Source: Neorhizobium populisoli (GTDB taxonomy: Bacteria > Pseudomonadota > Alphaproteobacteria > Rhizobiales > Rhizobiaceae). Taken from it: 64,000 nt of DNA. This document shows, one piece after another, positions 1-8,552 of this stretch. The stretch's first letter is position 1, and each line of letters opens with the position of its first letter. Under the pieces are notes generated by a model, which did no database searches, had not been told where the DNA came from, and saw nothing but the letters and a program-made list of their open reading frames with translations. The DNA lies in contig NZ_JAHYCB010000012.1 of NCBI RefSeq assembly GCF_019430945.1, positions 101,584-165,583 on the forward strand, in the 5' to 3' direction. The translations under genes were made by a program, and so were the position numbers.

Positions 1-900
1 ATGGCCTATATCCGCCGGTTCGTCGGCGAGGGCGGTTCGGTTCTGCTGATCTCCCATATCCTCGGCGAAATTCTCTCTACCTCCGATCGTATCGTGGTGA
101 TGAAAGACGGCCGCGTTGTCGCCGATCGGCCTGCATCCGAATTCAGCACCCGCACGCTCGTCGAGGCCATGGGAAACGTGGTGCGCGAAAAGGAATGGCT
201 GCGCTCATCGGACAAGCGTGGCGGTACCGCCGCTCTCTCGATGCCGGCACGTCGCGGCCATGGCCTCCCGTTCGAAGCCCATCGCGGCGAGATGATCGGC
301 CTTGCAGGTCTTGGCGGCCACGGCCAGACCGAAATGCTTCTCGACCTCTATCTTTCGCGCAACGGCAACTGGTGGCCGGCCCGCAAGGGCGAGATCGCTT
401 TCGTTGCCGGCGACCGTAGCCTTAACGGCACATTCCCGCTCTGGAGCATTCTGAATAACCTCAGCATCGCTTCACTCGGCAATCTCTCGTCCCGATCGAT
501 CGTCGACCAGGGGCGTGAAACCTCGCTTGGCGATGGCTGGAAAAAGCGTATCGAAATCCGCACCCCGGATATGGAAAACCGCATCCTCTCCCTCTCCGGC
601 GGCAACCAGCAGAAAGTGCTGTTCGCCCGCGCGCTGGCGACGACCGCGGGCATCGTCCTGATGGACGACCCGATGCGCGGCGTCGATGTCGGCACAAAAC
701 AGGAGGTCTACGAAATCCTGCGCTCCGAAGCCGCCAATGGCCGCACCTTCATCTGGTATTCGACGGAAATGGATGAAATCCGCCTCTGCGATCGTGTCTA
801 TGTTTTCCGCGAAGGCTCTATCGTCGCCGAGCTGGTGGGCAACGAGATCACCGAGCAGAATGTCCTTGCTGCTTCCTTCAGCGGAGGAGAGGCGGCATGA
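1..900 (+). CDS. Sugar ABC transporter ATP-binding protein, C-terminal part (5' end outside window)
   Basis: This is the cytoplasmic ATPase of a ribose/xylose-type (RbsA/MglA/XylG) importer. The visible part opens in the H-loop region of the first nucleotide-binding domain (SH at residues 18-19, then DRIVVMKDGRVV). It continues through the second domain, with the signature LSLSGGNQQK near residues 197-206 and the Walker B-like VLMDDPMRGVDVG near 218-230. Family members are about 500 residues, so roughly 200 N-terminal residues, including the first Walker A, lie before the window and the ATG at base 1 is not the true start. The second domain is degenerate where its Walker A should be, which is usual in this family. 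It overlaps the next gene by ATGA, so the genes are translationally coupled. The binding-protein gene is presumably upstream of the window. Confidence 0.9.
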   Translation: MAYIRRFVGEGGSVLLISHILGEILSTSDRIVVMKDGRVVADRPASEFSTRTLVEAMGNVVREKEWLRSSDKRGGTAALSMPARRGHGLPFEAHRGEMIGLAGLGGHGQTEMLLDLYLSRNGNWWPARKGEIAFVAGDRSLNGTFPLWSILNNLSIASLGNLSSRSIVDQGRETSLGDGWKKRIEIRTPDMENRILSLSGGNQQKVLFARALATTAGIVLMDDPMRGVDVGTKQEVYEILRSEAANGRTFIWYSTEMDEIRLCDRVYVFREGSIVAELVGNEITEQNVLAASFSGGEAA

Positions 901-1838
901 AGATATCGTCCGGCACCATCCGCCTGATCATTCCGGCTGCATCGCTGGCGTTGCTTCTGGCCGCAGTCTTTTATATGCAGCCACGCGCCATGAGCTATAC
1001 GGGGCTGAACCTGCTGTTCAATCTGGCTGTGCCGATTGCGCTGGCGACGGTGGCGCAGATGCTGATCATGGCGGTCAACGACCTCGATCTGTCGATGGGC
1101 ACGTTTGTCAGTTTCTGCGCCTGCGTGGCGGCGACCTTCCTGCAGTCCTCGCCAGCGATCGGCGTGCTGATCCTGCTCGGAGCCATTGCCGCTTATGCCG
1201 CGATCGGTGTCGTCATCCATATCCGGGAGCTGCCCTCGATCGTCGTGACACTCGGCATGAGTTTCGTCTGGGGTGGGCTGGCTGTGCTGATCCTGCCATC
1301 ACCCGGCGGTGAGGCACCGGGCTGGACTCGCTGGCTGATGACATCGCGGCCACCCTTCGTGCCGATGGCGATAGTTGCGAGTGTCGTCATCGCCGTCGTG
1401 ACGCATTTCCTGATCATGCGCTCGTCCGTTGGCGTGTTGATCCGCGGGGTTGGCGGCAATGTCCGTTCCGTCGAGCGCGCCGGCTGGTCGGTCATCCGCA
1501 TCCGTGCGGGAACCTATGCGCTGGCCGGCTTCTTCGCCGTCTTGTCCGGCATTGCGCTGGTCGGGCTTACCACTTCGGCGGATGCCAATATCGCCCTGCG
1601 CTACACACTGCTGTCGATCGCCGGCGTCATCCTCGGCGGTGGTGAATTCGTCGGGGGCAAGGTTTCGCCGATCGGTGCCGTCATCGGAGCCCTGACCCTG
1701 ACGCTTGCAGGCTCGTTCCTGTCCTTCATGCGCATTTCGCCTGATTGGCAGATCGGCGCACAGGGCGCGATCCTGATCGTCGTGCTGGCGCTGCGGCTCT
1801 TCCTCAACCGGCTGGAAAAGCGGGAGAAGAGCCGATGA
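897..1838 (+). CDS. RbsC-type sugar ABC transporter permease
   Basis: A 313-residue integral membrane protein of the BPD_transp_2 (RbsC/XylH) family. It forms half of the translocation channel with the next permease. Many hydrophobic segments are visible, the family motif NDLDLSMGTFVSF occurs near residues 61-73, and the conserved LSIAGVILGGGEFVGGK region lies near 240-256. The start overlaps the ATPase stop (ATGA) and the stop overlaps the second permease start, giving one tightly coupled operon. The substrate cannot be read from the sequence. The lactonase at the end of the operon suggests a sugar that is oxidised to a lactone. Confidence 0.9.
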   Translation: MKISSGTIRLIIPAASLALLLAAVFYMQPRAMSYTGLNLLFNLAVPIALATVAQMLIMAVNDLDLSMGTFVSFCACVAATFLQSSPAIGVLILLGAIAAYAAIGVVIHIRELPSIVVTLGMSFVWGGLAVLILPSPGGEAPGWTRWLMTSRPPFVPMAIVASVVIAVVTHFLIMRSSVGVLIRGVGGNVRSVERAGWSVIRIRAGTYALAGFFAVLSGIALVGLTTSADANIALRYTLLSIAGVILGGGEFVGGKVSPIGAVIGALTLTLAGSFLSFMRISPDWQIGAQGAILIVVLALRLFLNRLEKREKSR

Positions 1839-2782
1839 ACTCCGCCCGCATTCTTTTCTCAAAGCCCTGGATCTGGTCCTTTGCAGCGACAGTCATCGTC
1901 TGGGTCGTTACCGTGCTGTTTACCGGCGGCGCAAGCTCGCTCGGCCTCTCCCAGGCGGCACTCACCTTTGCGGCCTTCTCCGTCATTGTCGGCATCGGAC
2001 AGATGTTCGTCATCACGCTCGGCCCTGGGAATATCGACCTTTCCGTGCCCGCCACGATGACGCTTTCCGGCACGCTGGCATTGAAGCTGATGGACGTGCA
2101 GGACAGCATGATAGTCGTCGGCCTGCTGGTCTCGATCCTGCTTGGCTTTGCAATCGGCATCGGCAATTACGTGCTGATCAAGCTGTTGCGCATCCCGCCG
2201 ATTATCGCCACGCTCTCGATGAGCTTCATCATCCAGTCGACGGCGATCTGGACCAATCGCGGCCTGCGCATCAAGCCGCCGGAAGTGCTGGCAAATTTCA
2301 CGACGTCCAGCCTGTTTGGCATTCCGAATATCGCCATCGTGGCGCTGATCCTATCCGGCATCGCCTGGGTTCTGCTCGAAAAGACGATCTACGGCCGCTG
2401 GATTTCGGCGATCGGCCAGAGCACGTTTGCTGCCCGCATGACTGGTATCCCGGTCGATGGCACAAGGCTCGTCACCTATATCCTCTGCGCGATTCTGGCC
2501 TCGATCTGCGGTTACCTGCTTGCGAGCTTCTCCGGTGGCGCGGCACTCAACATGGGGTCGGAATATCTCCTCATGTCGATCGCCGTCGTGGTGATCGGCG
2601 GCACCGCGGTTGCCGGCGGTAATTCCAACATCCCCGGCATCTGGGGCGCCTCTCTCTTCATGTTCCTTGTCGTGTCGATGCTGAATACCTATGGCTTCGG
2701 CGCCGGTTTCCGCCTCATTCTCACTGGCATCATCATCATCGCCGTTATCCTGGTTGCCGGCGGCCGCCGGGCCAATCGATGA
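1835..2782 (+). CDS. RbsC-type sugar ABC transporter permease (second)
   Basis: A 315-residue permease paralogous to the preceding gene, with the matching motif GPGNIDLSVPATMTLSG near residues 64-80 and the conserved LLMSIAVVVIGGTAVAGGNSN near residues 245-265. An in-frame upstream ATG exists at 1745, but the ATG at 1835 overlaps the previous stop and begins the usual short cytoplasmic tail (MNSARILFSKPW), so it was chosen. Two different permeases imply a heterodimeric channel, which is common in rhizobial sugar importers of this class. The stop overlaps the lactonase start. Confidence 0.9.
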   Translation: MNSARILFSKPWIWSFAATVIVWVVTVLFTGGASSLGLSQAALTFAAFSVIVGIGQMFVITLGPGNIDLSVPATMTLSGTLALKLMDVQDSMIVVGLLVSILLGFAIGIGNYVLIKLLRIPPIIATLSMSFIIQSTAIWTNRGLRIKPPEVLANFTTSSLFGIPNIAIVALILSGIAWVLLEKTIYGRWISAIGQSTFAARMTGIPVDGTRLVTYILCAILASICGYLLASFSGGAALNMGSEYLLMSIAVVVIGGTAVAGGNSNIPGIWGASLFMFLVVSMLNTYGFGAGFRLILTGIIIIAVILVAGGRRANR

Positions 2783-3723
2783 ACAACACCAATCGGACGC
2801 CTCCCATGCCCAAAGCTCCCTCCATCTACGAAATTCACGACGAACGTTTTCGCCAGCTGATCGTCGGCAGCGCGGCCCTGGAAGAGCTCTATTCCGATTG
2901 TCGCTGGGCGGAAGGGCCGGTCTGGTTCGCGGATCTGAACTGCCTCATCTGGAGCGACATCCCCAACCAGCGCATGCTGCGCTGGGCGCCGGAAGGCGGT
3001 GTATCGGTGTTTCGCTCGCCATCGAATTTCACCAACGGCAACACGCGTGATCGTCAAGGCAGGCTTGTCTCTTGCGAACATGGAGGCCGTCGCGTCACGC
3101 GTACGGAAATCGACGGTTCGATCACCGTGCTTGCCGACCGCCATCAGGGCAAGCGGCTGAATTCGCCGAACGACGTCGTGGTCCGCTCCGATGGCAGCGT
3201 CTGGTTCTCCGATCCGACCTACGGCATCAAGTCCGATTACGAGGGTTATCGTTCAGAGCCGGAACAGGCAACGCGCAACGTCTATCGTCTGGATCCCGAA
3301 ACGGGAGCACTCGACGCTGTCGTGACCGATTTCGGCCAGCCGAACGGGCTTGCCTTCTCACCTGACGAGACGAAGCTCTATGTGGCGGACTCCGCTTCCA
3401 GCCACGATATCAAGGCGCCGCGGCATATCCGGATTTTCGATGTTGTCGATGGCCGGCAGCTGAGCAACAGTAGGGTCTTCTGCAGCCTGGATAACGGCCT
3501 CCCGGATGGCTTCCGGGTGGATGTGCAAGGCAATGTCTGGACCAGCGCGGGAGACGGTGTGCATTGCTTCTCGCCGGATGGCGCACTGCTCGGGAAAATC
3601 CTCGTGCCCCAGACCGTCGCTAACGTCACCTTCGGCGGCCCGCGCAAGAACCGGCTGTTCATCACCGCGACCAAGTCGCTTTATTCCGTTTTCCTGGCAA
3701 CCAATGGCGTGGCTTTGGGATAA
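2779..3723 (+). CDS. SMP-30/gluconolactonase family protein
   Basis: A 314-residue six-bladed beta-propeller lactonase of the SMP-30/Gnl/LRE family, expected to hydrolyse an aldonolactone to the aldonate in the cytoplasm. The metal-binding residues of the family can be placed: Glu in WAEGPVW (about residue 46), Asn in LNSPNDVVV and QPNGLAF, and Asp in YVADS (about residue 209). The start overlaps the permease stop (ATGA). A second ATG nine codons in (MPKAPS) lacks a good ribosome site. Last gene of the importer operon, which suggests import, oxidation by an enzyme outside the window, then lactone opening. No signal peptide is visible. Confidence 0.85.
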   Translation: MNNTNRTPPMPKAPSIYEIHDERFRQLIVGSAALEELYSDCRWAEGPVWFADLNCLIWSDIPNQRMLRWAPEGGVSVFRSPSNFTNGNTRDRQGRLVSCEHGGRRVTRTEIDGSITVLADRHQGKRLNSPNDVVVRSDGSVWFSDPTYGIKSDYEGYRSEPEQATRNVYRLDPETGALDAVVTDFGQPNGLAFSPDETKLYVADSASSHDIKAPRHIRIFDVVDGRQLSNSRVFCSLDNGLPDGFRVDVQGNVWTSAGDGVHCFSPDGALLGKILVPQTVANVTFGGPRKNRLFITATKSLYSVFLATNGVALG

Positions 3724-3985
3724 ATGACGCGACCGGCATTGGTTGCGGTCCTAAGTCGCCCTGTTGGGATGCGGCGGCCGCGAAGATCATCGGCGGGGTT
3801 ACGGTAGGGACCTCACGGGCGTAGATCGCTCGCGCATCGGCTCTTTCCGCGGGCATGCCATTGTTTGGTCGATGAGTATGGAATTACTCAAATTCGTCAT
3901 CCGACGACATCGCAATCTCAAGCCGCTGCTTTATTTGACAATCAAACCATTGCAGGAAAAAGCATCTCTGATCTAAGATCGCCGA

Positions 3986-4121
3986 GTTCTCAGGGCGGGG
4001 CGCAATTCCCCACCGGCGGTATCGGGAGAAATTCCGGAGCCCGCGAGCGCCTTCTTCGGAAGGGTCAGCAGATCCGGTGCGATGCCGGAGCCGACGGTAT
4101 AGTCCGGATGAAAGAGAGCAA
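3986..4121 (+). promoter_or_regulatory. FMN riboswitch (RFN element)
   Basis: The conserved RFN blocks appear in order: TCAGGGCGGGGCGCAATTCC with CCACCGGCGGTAT at about 3989-4022, GAGCCCGCGAGCG near 4038-4050, GGTCAGCAGATCCGGTG near 4063-4079, GCCGGAGCCGACGGTATAGT near 4084-4103, and the closing CCGGATGAAAGAGAG near 4103-4117. It sits directly upstream of ribB, so FMN binding should lower ribB expression. A TTGACA hexamer at 3935-3940 could be the -35 of its promoter, but no convincing -10 was found. Bases 3724-3985 show no other feature I can support. Confidence 0.95.
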
Positions 4122-4175
4122 TGCAGGTGGTCCCCTTCCGGGGCCGCGTAGCCTTGTTCGCCCAAGGGATAATCC

Positions 4176-4199
4176 GCGCATCCCGTCTATCGGATGCGC
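4176..4199 (+). terminator. Hairpin in the riboswitch expression platform
   Basis: A perfect 8-bp stem, GCGCATCC (4176-4183) with GGATGCGC (4192-4199), has an 8-base loop and is followed by AAAAGCC. It lies between the FMN aptamer and ribB and swallows an in-frame ATG at 4194, which argues that translation starts later, at 4242. A second small GC hairpin follows (GCCGAC 4204-4209 with GTCGGC 4212-4217). No U-run follows, so it may act as a translational sequester or Rho-dependent element instead of an intrinsic terminator. Confidence 0.5.
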
Positions 4200-4241
4200 A
4201 AAAGCCGACCCGTCGGCATTACCCTTGTAAGGCATGAAGAC

Positions 4242-4868
4242 ATGACAATATCCAAAATCGAAGATGCCATCGCAGCGATTTCCCGCGGCGAGATGGTCGT
4301 GGTCGTTGATGACCAGGACCGCGAGAACGAAGGCGATATCATCGTCGCATCGCAGGACATTACACCGGAAATCATCGCATTCATGATGAACCGCGCCCGC
4401 GGCCTCATCTGCGTGGCGATGGAAGGCGAGCGGCTCGACGTGCTCGACATCCCTCTGATGGTTCCGAACAATACCGAAATGCACAAGACCGCCTTCACCG
4501 TTTCGGTGGATTACCTGCACGGAACGACGACCGGCATTTCGGCCGCCGATCGCGCCGCAACGGTGCTTGCGCTGGTCGATCCGAGGTCGGTCCCGCTAGA
4601 TTTCGCGCGTCCCGGTCATATTTTTCCGCTTCGCGCTCACCCGGGCGGTGTCGCGGTTCGTCCCGGACATACGGAAGCAGCTGTTGCCCTGGCGAAGCTC
4701 GCAGGCAAGGCGCCTTCCGGTGTCATCTGCGAGGTCGCGAAGGACGACGGAACGATGGCGCGGCTGCCCGATCTTGAACTTTTCGCCGAAGAGCATGGTC
4801 TCGTCCTTGTCACCATCGAAGACCTTATCGCCTATGTCGGATCGGAAGCCGAGGCAGAAGCCGCCTGA
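4242..4868 (+). CDS. ribB: 3,4-dihydroxy-2-butanone-4-phosphate synthase
   Basis: RibB converts ribulose 5-phosphate to 3,4-dihydroxy-2-butanone 4-phosphate plus formate, which supplies the four-carbon unit of riboflavin. The 208-residue protein has the magnesium/substrate motif DDQDRENEGD (about residues 22-31), MNRARGLICVAM, and the downstream HxxG-type block FPLRAHPGGV with HTEAAV. It is a single-domain enzyme near the usual length of 205-220 residues, without the GTP cyclohydrolase II domain of RibBA fusions. The ATG at 4242 was preferred to the in-frame ATG at 4194 because the latter lies inside a stable hairpin; an AAGG at 4229-4232 serves as a modest ribosome site. The FMN riboswitch upstream gives feedback control. 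It is not obviously co-transcribed with neighbours. Confidence 0.93.
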   Translation: MTISKIEDAIAAISRGEMVVVVDDQDRENEGDIIVASQDITPEIIAFMMNRARGLICVAMEGERLDVLDIPLMVPNNTEMHKTAFTVSVDYLHGTTTGISAADRAATVLALVDPRSVPLDFARPGHIFPLRAHPGGVAVRPGHTEAAVALAKLAGKAPSGVICEVAKDDGTMARLPDLELFAEEHGLVLVTIEDLIAYVGSEAEAEAA

Positions 4869-5393
4869 CCGTCCACAAATGTCGCTGGCGCCGTAATCAA
4901 ACGGCGGCGCCAGCGACCAGGTTCGTGATTTCGGCCCTTGTCGATTGCTCCTGTAGATCGCCCGAAAATCCTTCGATGAGATCCGCGCTGCTGACCGGCG
5001 CCTGATCTAACTGTCGGTGTCCGTCAGCCTGCCAGGCGTTGAGCGAACCGATTGAGCTTCCGTGGAGAAGCCGCTTTCCCATCAAATACAGATGCCGAAT
5101 GCCGCAGCCGGGACCATCGTTTCCGCCTTCGTGAGGGCCTCGCGCAGGCGGGAACAATAAACAAGCTGACGTTGAATTAAACTGTTGCGCAGTTGTCGAC
5201 AGCTTGTATTATCGCGCCAACAAATAACAAGGGAACTCGTCGATCCGCCTAAAATGAGCGGACGGCGATCATGAAAACAGACAGGCACCGATTGCGAATG
5301 ATGGCCAAGAGATACGGTTGTCACGGACGGCGAAGCTATGGTTTTGCTGATGATCGGGCCTGCCGGAAGATGTTTTGAAACTGGAGGCGAGAG
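4869..5393 (+). other. 525-base intergenic stretch with dyads, no gene recognised
   Basis: Apart from the ribB stem-loop, the notable content is a cluster of dyads at 5161-5212. ACAAGCTG (5161-5168) is repeated inverted as CAGCTTGT (5200-5207), AACTG-N5-CAGTT occurs at 5180-5194, and a TATTAT hexamer at 5207-5212 follows TTGCGC at 5185-5190 with 16-base spacing. This is a plausible promoter/operator for the amidohydrolase-importer operon starting at 5394. Small open frames here have no recognisable product. Confidence 0.35.
4882..4916 (+). terminator. Strong inverted repeat after ribB
   Basis: A perfect 12-bp stem, TCGCTGGCGCCG (4882-4893) with its complement at 4905-4916, and an 11-base loop, 14 bases after the ribB stop. 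No T-run follows, so it may work with Rho or protect the 3' end. Its position fits transcription termination of ribB. Confidence 0.55.
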
Positions 5394-6623
5394 ATGACGC
5401 AGTATATTTTCACCGGTGGCCAATTCCTCGACGTCAAGGCCAAGCAGCTGCTTGGCGGTGTCGAGGTTCTTGTCGAGGACAATACCGTGCGTGAGGTCTC
5501 CGACAAGCCGATCACCGGCAGCAGCGCCGAACGGATCGACCTCCGCGGCAAGACGCTGATGCCGGGTCTTGTCGACGCTCACGTGCATGTCGTCGCAACC
5601 CTCGTCGATCTGGCCGCAAATGCCGAGCTGCCGAGCTCGCTGGTGGCTTTGCGCACCGCGAAGATCATGAACGGCATGCTGATGCGCGGCTTCACCACCG
5701 TGCGCGATCTTGCCGGCGCCGATCTCGGGCTCAAGCTCGCGGTCGAGGAAGGCCTGATCGACGGTCCACGTCTCGTGATCTGCGGCAAGGCGCTCGGCCA
5801 GACCGGCGGCCATACGGACTACCGTACCCGCTTCGACAACCGTCCGCTGCATGAGGCGAGCCTCGGCGCCCTCGGTCGTATCTGCAACGGGATCGACGAA
5901 GTCCGTCGCGGCGCTCGCGAAGAGATCCGCAACGGCGCCGAATTCATCAAGATCATGGCAAATGGCGGTGTCGCGTCTCCGACCGACCCGATCCATGTTC
6001 TGCAATATTCCCGCGAGGAAATTATCGCGATCGTCGAGGAAGCCAATAATGTCGGCACCTATGTCTCGGCGCACGTTTATACCGACGCGGCCATTCGCCG
6101 GGCGGTCGAGTGCGGTGTTCATTCGCTCGAACACTGCAACCTGATCGAAAAGGAAACGGCTGAACTCGCCGCCAAGATGGGCGCCATCGCCTGCCCGACG
6201 CTTGCCGCCTATGAAGGGCTTGCGATGGAAGGTGAAGCCTTCGGCCTGAAGCCGGATTCCGTCGCCAAGATCGAGACCGTCCGTGTCGGCGGCCTGCGTT
6301 CGCTGGAAATCCTGCGCGATGCCGGCGTGCCGATGGCTTACGGCTCCGACCTGCTCGGCCAGCTCCACAAGTATCAGTCGATCGAGTTCACGACCCGCAA
6401 CAAGGTGCTGCCGGCGGCCAACATCCTTCAGTCCGCAACGCTTATCTCGGCAAAACTGTGCCGCATGCAAGGCAAGATCGGCGAGCTTTCGCCGGGCGCC
6501 TTTGCCGATCTGCTCGTCGTTGACGGCAATCCGCTGGAAGACATTTCCGTGCTCGAGCAGCACGACAGGCTGAAGGCAATCATGAAGGGCGGAAAGTTCT
6601 ACAAGAACGAACTCGCTGCCTGA
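5394..6623 (+). CDS. Metal-dependent amidohydrolase (dipeptidase/imidazolonepropionase-like)
   Basis: A 409-residue cytoplasmic member of the amidohydrolase superfamily. It resembles the subgroup containing Xaa-Arg/Lys and Xaa-Pro carboxypeptidase-like enzymes that use a carboxylated lysine. Visible metal-site elements are HxH in GLVDAHVHV (about residue 63), the bridging Lys in FIKIMANGGV (about 183), His in VSAHVYTD (about 224), His in SLEHCN (about 244) and the catalytic Asp in AYGSDLLG (about 318). A GGAGGCGAGAG ribosome site precedes the ATG. The gene heads an operon with a polyamine-type ABC importer and an M24 peptidase, so the substrate is probably an imported peptide-like or N-acyl compound. 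The exact substrate cannot be assigned. Confidence 0.85.
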   Translation: MTQYIFTGGQFLDVKAKQLLGGVEVLVEDNTVREVSDKPITGSSAERIDLRGKTLMPGLVDAHVHVVATLVDLAANAELPSSLVALRTAKIMNGMLMRGFTTVRDLAGADLGLKLAVEEGLIDGPRLVICGKALGQTGGHTDYRTRFDNRPLHEASLGALGRICNGIDEVRRGAREEIRNGAEFIKIMANGGVASPTDPIHVLQYSREEIIAIVEEANNVGTYVSAHVYTDAAIRRAVECGVHSLEHCNLIEKETAELAAKMGAIACPTLAAYEGLAMEGEAFGLKPDSVAKIETVRVGGLRSLEILRDAGVPMAYGSDLLGQLHKYQSIEFTTRNKVLPAANILQSATLISAKLCRMQGKIGELSPGAFADLLVVDGNPLEDISVLEQHDRLKAIMKGGKFYKNELAA

Positions 6624-6640
6624 TCGCGGGAGACGCGAAT

Positions 6641-7465
6641 ATGGTACAGGGCAAGACCTTTGCAGAACGCTTAGGCCGGTTTTCGGTCGGCTTCATCAAC
6701 ACGGTCGGGCTGGGCATATGCATTCTGCCGCTCATCCTGATCCTGTGGCTGTCGGTCATCTCCAACAGCGTGCTTTCGCTTCCGGCGGAAGGCTACACGT
6801 TGAACTGGTTTGCCGAAGTCTGGCGGCAGCCGCAGTTCATCGGCGGCTTTTACTTGAGCACCATGGTCGCGGTCGGTGCGACGATTATCGGCATGATCGT
6901 CACCATTCCGGCGGCGATCGTGCTGGTGCGCAAGCGCTTCATCGGCCGCACCGCCATCATGCAGCTTTTGATGTCGCCGCTCATCGTGCCTGCCATCGTC
7001 ATCGGCGCATCGCTTTATATGACGCTGGTGGAGCTTGAGGTCAGGACCGGTATTCCGGCGACAGGCTCGCTGACCGGTTTCATCGCCGGCCATGTCCTGC
7101 TCACCATCCCCTGGTGCATCAGGCTCCTGACCGCCAACCTTGCGGGCCTCGACGAGATTGTTGAGGAGGCAGCCGCCAGCCTCGGCGCCTCACCGCTGGC
7201 CGTCATCTCGAAGGTCACTCTGCCGCTGATCCGCCCGGGCATCGTTGCCGCGGCGATCTTCAGCTTCGTCGTGTCCTTCGGCAATCTCGAAGTCTCGATG
7301 TTCCTGTCGACGCCCGGCCAGCTCACTTTGCCGGTGGCGATCCTTCAATATCTGCAATGGAAGATCGACCCGACAATCGCGGCGGCTTCCGTCATGCAGG
7401 TGGCGATTATCGGGCTGGCGCTCGTCATCACCAATCGTTTCGTCAATCTCTCCAAGATGGTTTGA
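6641..7465 (+). CDS. Spermidine/putrescine-type ABC transporter permease (PotC-like)
   Basis: A 274-residue inner-membrane permease of the PotC/PotI type. The cytoplasmic EAA loop that contacts the ATPase is EEAAASLGASPLAVISKVTLP (about residues 179-199). Several hydrophobic segments are visible. It lies 17 bases after the amidohydrolase and 2 bases before the ATPase gene, so it belongs to the same operon. A substrate cannot be deduced from the permease; PotABCD homologues in rhizobia import many small organic cations, peptides and opine-like molecules. Confidence 0.88.
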   Translation: MVQGKTFAERLGRFSVGFINTVGLGICILPLILILWLSVISNSVLSLPAEGYTLNWFAEVWRQPQFIGGFYLSTMVAVGATIIGMIVTIPAAIVLVRKRFIGRTAIMQLLMSPLIVPAIVIGASLYMTLVELEVRTGIPATGSLTGFIAGHVLLTIPWCIRLLTANLAGLDEIVEEAAASLGASPLAVISKVTLPLIRPGIVAAAIFSFVVSFGNLEVSMFLSTPGQLTLPVAILQYLQWKIDPTIAAASVMQVAIIGLALVITNRFVNLSKMV

Positions 7466-7467
7466 AC

Positions 7468-8523
7468 ATGGCAACAGTCACGATCGAAAACCTACGCAAG
7501 ATCTATGGTGATTTCGTTGCCGTCGACAACATGAGCCTGGAGGTGAAGGACGGCGAGTTCCTGATCCTTCTCGGGCCCTCCGGCTGCGGCAAGACGACGA
7601 CGCTGCGCATGCTCGCTGGCTTCGTCGAACAGAACAACGGCAGGCTTGCGATCGGCGAACGCGACGTCACCGCCGAGCCGCCCTATCGCCGCAATATCGG
7701 GCTGGTTTTCCAGAACTATGCGCTCTTCCCACATCTGACGATCTTCGAAAACGTCGCCTTCGGCCTTCGCCGCCGCAAGCTGCCGGAAGACGAGATCAAG
7801 CTGCGCGTCCGAGAGGCTTTGGAACTGGTGCGGCTTGGCCATCTGGAGGACCGTTATCCGAAGCAGATGTCCGGCGGCCAGCAGCAGCGCGTCGCGATCG
7901 CCCGCGCCATCGCCATCCGCCCGGATATTCTCCTGCTCGACGAACCGCTGTCCAACCTCGACGCTAAACTGCGCCTGCAGGTGCGCGACGAGCTGCGGGC
8001 GCTGCAAAAGAAGCTGAACATCACCACGATCATGGTCACCCATGATCAGGATGAAGCCATGTATGTCGGCGACCGGCTCGTCGTCATGCAGGAGGGCAAG
8101 ATCCAGCAGATCGGCACGCCGATTGAGCTCTACAACAACCCCGCCAACCGCTTCGTTGCGTCTTTTATCGGACGGACCAATTTCGTCGAAGGCGAAATTG
8201 CCAAGGGCGAAACCTCCTTCAAGGCGAAGAGCGGCACGGTGATCGCCACGACCGCGGCCGCGCGCGCATCCAACGAAATCGTGGTGCGGCCGGAAATGAT
8301 CGAACTGTCGGCGCAGAAGACGGACGAGGCCAACTGCTTCGATGCCGAGATTACCAGCAGTGTCTTCCTTGGCGGCAATATCGAGATTGTCGCCACCTTG
8401 CCGATGGGCGACGCGTTCACTGTCATCACCACCGTCAAGCATCTGAAGGACAGGGGGCTCGCCGCCGAAATCGGTAGCCGTCTCGTCCTTTCTTTCTCGC
8501 CGGAATCCGCAGTCCTGATGTGA
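7468..8523 (+). CDS. ABC transporter ATP-binding protein (PotA-like)
   Basis: A 351-residue ATPase. Walker A is GPSGCGKTT (about residues 35-43), signature MSGGQQQR (about 134-141), Walker B ILLLDEPLSNLDAKLR (about 153-168) and H-loop THDQDEA. A C-terminal TOBE-like regulatory domain follows from about residue 240. An in-frame ATG at 7357 exists, but the ATG at 7468 directly follows the permease stop and begins the conserved domain, giving the normal length of about 350. It powers the PotB/PotC-like permeases of this operon. Confidence 0.92.
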   Translation: MATVTIENLRKIYGDFVAVDNMSLEVKDGEFLILLGPSGCGKTTTLRMLAGFVEQNNGRLAIGERDVTAEPPYRRNIGLVFQNYALFPHLTIFENVAFGLRRRKLPEDEIKLRVREALELVRLGHLEDRYPKQMSGGQQQRVAIARAIAIRPDILLLDEPLSNLDAKLRLQVRDELRALQKKLNITTIMVTHDQDEAMYVGDRLVVMQEGKIQQIGTPIELYNNPANRFVASFIGRTNFVEGEIAKGETSFKAKSGTVIATTAAARASNEIVVRPEMIELSAQKTDEANCFDAEITSSVFLGGNIEIVATLPMGDAFTVITTVKHLKDRGLAAEIGSRLVLSFSPESAVLM

Positions 8524-8552
8524 ATGAACAAACAACGGAGAAAGGGAACAGC

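Noticed and set aside
3724..3800. A short frame after the lactonase gene reading like WDAAAAKIIGGVTVGTSRA
   Set aside because: It looks protein-like, but I could not link it to a family or to the lactonase frame; a single indel explanation is not supported.
4194..4868. Longer ribB start at 4194
   Set aside because: The ATG lies inside the 4176-4199 hairpin and has no ribosome site, and the extra 16 residues are not part of the RibB domain.
4897..5157. An 86-codon minus-strand frame between ribB and the amidohydrolase
   Set aside because: It runs through the ribB stem-loop, has no ribosome site that stands out and resembles no protein I know.
5082..6563. A 493-codon open frame on the minus strand
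   Set aside because: Antisense to the amidohydrolase with intact catalytic motifs; no recognisable domain.
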